This document shows, one piece after another, positions 59,280 through 64,000 of a stretch of 64,000 bases of DNA. Position 1 is the stretch's first letter. Each line of letters opens with the position of its first letter. Source of the DNA: Aspidiotus rigidus. Taxonomy: Eukaryota > Arthropoda > Insecta > Hemiptera > Diaspididae. A model generated the notes under the pieces. That model was not told the origin of the DNA. It saw nothing but the letters and a program-made list of their open reading frames with translations, and did not search any database. The stretch lies in the NCBI GenBank assembly GCA_035079385.1, contig JAVHKY010000067.1, positions 930,001 to 994,000 of the forward strand, written 5' to 3'. Position numbers and translations under genes: made by a program.

Positions 59280-59770
59280 GAGGGGGCGGGATGGGTCTCT
59301 GAGGACGATACTCAAAAATACAGACATTTGAGCCAGAGTTGAACGGAGGTAGTATAAATAAATTTTGGTTAATGGCAGGGTATCCATGTACCCAGTCCTC
59401 CCTCCCATAAAGCGAGTCCAGAGTGCTGAAGTGAGTGATGTGAGGACGATTCGAAGAAGCTTATGTGATTTTCATGTAGAACGATTGAATACATACTCAA
59501 CTTCATAACAGCAAGGGGGTGGTTCAAGGACCCCTAATTGACTCTACGTCATATCTTTGGGGGCAGAGGAAGTACAAACGAATTTCTGTTAATACTATCC
59601 CCGTACTAACGCAGTACAAACGATGCAGCATAATTTCAGTTCATAATTCAGTATAGGCGGGATGCATGTACCCAGCCCCCCCCCCCCCAGACAATCTTTA
59701 GGGGCGGTGAGCAGTACAAGCGATCTGAAATCAATACAATCCAGTACTAACGCAGTACAAACGACTCATA
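59280..59770 (+). repeat. Degenerate repeats (GTACTAACGCAGTACAAACG)
   Basis: AGTACTAACGCAGTACAAACG-type sequence occurs at 59,602 and 59,743, with ATGTACCCAGYCC at 59,386 and 59,664. This suggests a diverged short tandem duplication of about 150-280 bp. Confidence 0.5.
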
Positions 59771-61952
59771 TTGGTTTGGACCCCCAAATCAGAATGGGGG
59801 GCTGGCGACAAGGGACTCACTTAAAAGCTATCCGACCCTTGTGACATCATCATTTTCAAGGAAATACCCACACACTTGGAATATTTTTGATAATCATGTG
59901 TGAGGAGAAACTTGAGAACAGGCATCAAGCTAAGTTAGAAGAATCTGTGTAGGCTAGATATTATACGAATTTGTGTATGTTAGATTATAAGAAATTTTGA
60001 AGGCTAGATCAAGTTGAGAGAGAAGCTTCAGGAGATATTATTTACTGTTCCGTATCGTGTACGATATGATTAAATATTTCTTCGTAATGTATCAAAATTG
60101 TTCATGTAAGTTGAAGGTCACGTGCACTGAGGCGAGTGAAGGCGCGTTTGGGTTGTCGGATGCTACCAAAAAATCAGCAAATTTTGCAGGGTTAGAGGAT
60201 AATCCTTGTAAAATTTGGGAGGGTCGAGTTTTTCGCATCGTTCTAGACTTCTATCCTATTGAAATGTAATTGGACAATAATGTTCACGAAGCAAAAATCT
60301 ATTTCACGACAAAAGTATAGAAGAGAAATCGAAGAAATCAAACGAACCAATTTTCTCCTGTACGCACCGTACTACGTAACGTTCGTAATTTCATACGCGC
60401 TGTTATCAGAACGACCGACCTCTTTATTCTATTCTTTCAGTTTTAAGCACTTATACTAGCATGGTTCATAATCATAACTAAACGGATTCGCGATCGTGTT
60501 CTCGCAATTTTATAATACACATCTACGAGGAAATTTTAATGTTTTTATAAATTTGGAGTGACAAGCGTATCGAGTGAACAGCGGAAGTAAATGAAAAGAA
60601 TTACGAATATGATATCGTGAACAATGTACGCGGTATAATAACTTGCACATTCGCTTTTCGTTTTACAGCCCCATAACATGCATTCTAGACGTTGAAAAAA
60701 ATAAATGCTTCTTATAACAGGCCTATATGAAAGATACCTATTATGCAGGCAAGTCACTCGATTGTACAGTGGCCGTGTTCAGATAATCTCAAAGAGCAAT
60801 AAACCGTTACGTCATGTGCGAACTCTTGCGATCGGCGATCATAAAAATAATACACATACACATTTAATGTAAAGAACGTTATAGGAAAATTTAGAAATAG
60901 GCTTCGTTTCTGGCATTTGTCGATACTACGAATACGATGCCAAATCACTGATTTGTACTTGTTTCTAATTTTCTAAGAATAACGTCCTTCATTAATTTTG
61001 GTAAGCTCATCTCATAAATTCTCGTCCGTAATGCATTGCGCGAGCCTTTCTAACAAAATTAATGAATAATACGAAAAACAAATGGCCGCATATGTTTCGA
61101 ACGGCTGTGATTTTTTTTTCTCCTCTCATCGGGCTTCTATTTTTTGAAAATGTACAAGCCGGTCATTTGCCGAGCACTGTAAAAATATCGTTTTCGTCAC
61201 TATACATATACTGGTAAAAGTAAACGATTCTTTGTCGTTTCCCCTTCACGCCATTATTTTCGGGTAGTAATATGATTGATGTTTTCATATCACGCGCTAA
61301 AACTTTTTCAAGTTCTTGGTTACTTCTCGAGTGAAATCTATATTTTTTATTTTTCGACACGATTTTTCACTTTACTCGAGCGACTTCTTATTTCCTGCTA
61401 TAGATAGACTGCAGCATTTATTAAATGAACAGAAGAAAGAAACGAAATCCGTATCGAAGTTTTTCCAATATCAGACTTTGGAACTTTTGCTTGTTGCCTC
61501 AATTTGAATAGAAAATTTTTTTTTATTTCAATTAGAAAAAGAATCAGTTTTTTGTGGTTGAAGATATATTTGAGATTTCTAACAAAGAGTTTATAAGGGT
61601 GGAAACTTGCTGAATATTTGGAAAGGCTCTATTTTGTTAGGCCCCGACCAACATCGCATCATCGAAATTCTGCAGCTATGTAAGGTTTCCAAATCTCTCC
61701 ATGGTTAGGTCAGGAGGGGTGACCAATCTCCGATCGTTGGCGAACCGAACTCCCATAAATAGAGAGCGCTTGTCCTTCATGACTGCAATTTCTATCAGAA
61801 TTCTCCACGCGACCGTTTATTGGTCACTCCTGCAGTAGATTTTACAGCTCGAAGTCATCGAAGCTCTTTTTCTACAGAAGGATTCATCTCTAAAAATCTT
61901 TCATCCTAGAAAAATGAAATCTTTCCAAAGTATTTCAGGATCAATGCATTTA
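59771..61952. other. Intergenic DNA, no gene seen
   Basis: AT-rich unique-looking DNA. ORFs of 60-70 codons show no domains. Confidence 0.5.
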
Positions 61953-63287
61953 TGTTACAGTTAAAACCCGAAATCAGTAAATTCTAAAATTCACTAGTCA
62001 AAACTAGTTGCCACAAATGACTTTAGTCAGAACTAGTTTTGACTAGTCAATTCTAGAATAAAAAAATTGTTTAAATTCATCAGTAAATTCTAGTTTTAAC
62101 TGAAATGAATTGAAATTGTTCGAGTTCAAAAGGTGATGGTATTTCCAGACATACTTCGGCCAATTTGATAGATATTTGGTAGTTCTGCTCAACTTTGAGT
62201 ATAAGTATCTCACACTGGAATAAAATATACGAAAAAGTTCTAAATTTTTCTTCCTTAATTCACACATTAAACCGTACATCATACGAATTCGTCGGTCTAT
62301 AAACGTTACAAGAGCAAACCTAACAGTGACTAATTGACGCACACCATTCAAGTACAAACAAGCTTTGTGAAAAATAAAAATTCAAGGGTGTTGGAGGCTG
62401 GAGGCATTTTGTCTCTGGAGGTACCTTGCTTCCGCCTCCAATGAGGCGAAGATGGTGAGGATTTAAATCAAGATGTTGGAGGCTGGAGCATTTTGCCTCC
62501 GGAGGTCCTTGCTTCCACCTAGAGGCTTGGAGGTGCTTCCAAAGATCCTTTAGGAGGCACTTTTTTCAACAGTATTCTATTCCTCGAACCCTCATTCAGC
62601 CACTTTGATGCTAGCGCTGCTCGGTTCGAAGAAAAGCCAAAGTTTTAAATACTTCTTGTGAGTATCATCTGTCATCTGGCAACACTGGTAGGCCAATATG
62701 CTACATCTGGTCACACTGATCAACGTTACAAGTGCATTCGGAGGCGTCTCCAAAGACGTCTTCGGTTTCTTCGACAGTGCCTCCGGAGGCATTTTCTCCA
62801 ATCTCAGTAATTGCGCTGGAGGCATTTTGAGGTACTTCCAGAGACATACTTTGGAGGTCAGAAGACGCCTCCAAACGTGTCCACTGGAGGCAACCGGAGT
62901 CGGAGAGTCATTTTCTGTATTCGTTCCGGAGGCCTCTAAAAAACAATTGCTCCAACACCCTTGATAAAAATGCAATTACATTTGTACTAGGGAAGAAATT
63001 CATTTTACTGACTGGATTCACCCTTCTTGTTTTCACTAGTTAAAACTAGTGTTCCCCGACAATCATAATTTCTTCTCTATTTCACTTTTTACTAGTCAAT
63101 TCTAGTTTTCACTAGTAAAAACTAGTTTCACCTGAAATTATTTAAGTTAAAACTAGCTTCAACGCTGAGGGTCACGGTAAATTCTAGAGTTAACTAGTCG
63201 AAACTAGTTCTGACTAAAGTCATTTGTGGCAACTAGTTTTGACTAGTGAATTTTAGAATTTACTGATTTCGGGTTTTAACTGTAACA
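61953..63287. mobile_element. Family B TIR element with ACTAGT-palindrome arrays, ~1.3 kb (interrupted)
   Basis: TGTTACAGTTAAAACCCGAA at the left is the reverse complement of TTCGGGTTTTAACTGTAACA at the right. Similarity continues for ~100 bp through AAACTAGTTGCCACAAATGA and CTTTAGTCAGAACTAG. Multiple AACTAGTT/GACTAGTC palindromes crowd both ends and also the 63,090-63,190 region. A 583 bp element is nested within, so the element itself is ~750 bp. No transposase. Its terminal TATGTTAC matches family A. Confidence 0.82.
62382..62964. mobile_element. Nested TIR element with GGAGGC repeats and 7 bp target duplication
   Basis: TCAAGGGTGTTGGAG at the left is the reverse complement of CTCCAACACCCTTGA at the right. 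TAAAAAT flanks both sides (62,375-62,381 and 62,965-62,971). The interior is rich in CTGGAGGCATTTT / GCCTCC motifs on both halves. The 88- and 127-codon frames inside overlap on opposite strands across these repeats and do not look coding. Confidence 0.8.
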
Positions 63288-63590
63288 CATACATTATATG
63301 CAATACAGAATTGTTTTTCATCTTCGGTTCCCAAACCTGGGGACTATTCCAAGTCTTATATTTCATCAGACCGGTATTTTAACATGTATTACGTCGTGAA
63401 TGGAGGCATACTCGTTAGAGTACAACGAAGAGTAATTCACAAAGACCACATAAATATTTAAAACACCGGTGTGCTTTCAGTAATGGAGCGTAGAAATTAA
63501 CCTTTTTTAGCTTTAAACTCGGCTTAATTATACTAGCTTAAAATTAGGCCTAGCATATGCCTACAACTCCACTATACTAATACTAGCCTA

Positions 63591-63982
63591 TAACACTACT
63601 GAACAGCTATCCTGTTACAAAGATTCTTTTACGTGATTCTTGGATACTTTTCGACGCTGAACACGAACCCGTTGTCCGTTTTTTGCTAGCACGTCACAAT
63701 TTTTAGTAATCACGATCGAAGTTCTCGTTTACTTGCCGCGCGTCGTCGCGAAACACATCGATGATAGGGGCGTCGCTATCGAAAACGTTCGTTACGTTCC
63801 GCGACAGCGCGCGGCAAGAAGACGCGAGAATATTTGTTATGATTACGTGAATATTTATCGTTATTGCTAAAAATTGTGACGTGCTAGCAAAAAACGGACA
63901 ACGGATTCGTGTTCAGCGTTGAAAATTATCTAAGAATCACGAAATAGAATCTTTGTACCAGGATAGCTGTTATCAGTAGTGT
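63591..63982. mobile_element. Foldback/TIR element, ~390 bp, ~115 bp arms
   Basis: ACACTACTGAACAGCTATCC at the left pairs with GGATAGCTGTTATCAGTAGT at the right. The arms continue through AAAGATTCT, TGATTCTTGGAT, CGCTGAACACGAA, TCCGTTTTTTGCTAGCACGT and CACAATTTTTA. The spacer contains its own inverted pair, CTTGCCGCGCG (about 63,733) and CGCGCGGCAAG (about 63,810), and is strikingly CpG-rich. Confidence 0.8.
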
Positions 63983-64000
63983 AATTGGTTCAAACTAGAA

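Noticed and set aside
62592..62975. Overlapping 127- and 88-codon frames on opposite strands
   Set aside because: They coincide with GGAGGC-type repeats of a small TIR element and have no domain features.

Overview
This window is intron-bearing, AT-rich animal nuclear DNA. It is most likely from an arthropod, probably an insect. The pointers are one host gene with small GT-AG introns, a short run of the arthropod-type telomere motif TTAGG, and a mix of Penelope, Jockey-like, R1-like, Ty3/gypsy, mariner and Mutator-like remnants. I cannot name the species from the sequence alone.

Host gene (2-3009, + strand). The last seven exons of an RBCK1/HOIL-1-type RBR E3 ubiquitin ligase open the window: an NZF finger, RING1, IBR, RING2 with its catalytic cysteine, and the Cys/His-rich end. 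The 5' part (UBL domain) lies outside. I see no other convincing host gene. The remaining 61 kb is a transposon-rich intergenic region.

5.4-9.3 kb: a decayed Jockey-like LINE split by a 2.0 kb terminal-inverted-repeat element ('family A'). Family A has subterminal arrays of an ATTACGCGTAAT-like palindrome, an internal pair of long inverted arms, and two divergent tRNA-like pol III boxes. A second copy, inverted, lies at 19.2-21.3 kb. 11.5-12.9 kb: a small Helitron/HINE-like element, a LINE 3' tail and a Penelope-type GIY-YIG fragment. 15.3-16.85 kb: a 1.5 kb foldback whose arms hold ~120 bp repeat units. 18.7-19.2 kb: a second HINE-like element carrying a 46-50 bp minisatellite.

25.5-29.7 kb: a tRNA-like pseudogene, a Ty3/gypsy pol remnant with an LTR, then a ~0.9 kb tandem duplication. 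33-35 kb: a small MITE and three copies of a composite motif joining TGACGTCA to a TGACCTTGA-like site. 38.3-46.6 kb: two Penelope-like elements in opposite orientation, a second Jockey-like LINE, and an internally deleted gypsy element fused to it without a 5' LTR. 46.7 kb: a mariner-type transposase scrap. 50.46-52.52 kb: a 5'-truncated R1-like LINE bounded by a perfect 16 bp target-site duplication.

53-59 kb: more dispersed minisatellite units, a (TTTA)n tract, a Mutator-like transposase fragment with a SWIM finger, and a 375 bp MITE. 61.95-63.29 kb: 'family B', a TIR element built of ACTAGT palindromes that shares its outermost TATGTTAC with family A. A second TIR element with a 7 bp target duplication is nested inside it. 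63.59-63.98 kb: a third foldback with a nested GC-rich hairpin.

The most notable pattern is the density of non-autonomous elements built from nested inverted repeats. None of them carries a recognisable transposase here, and two families share the same terminal octamer.
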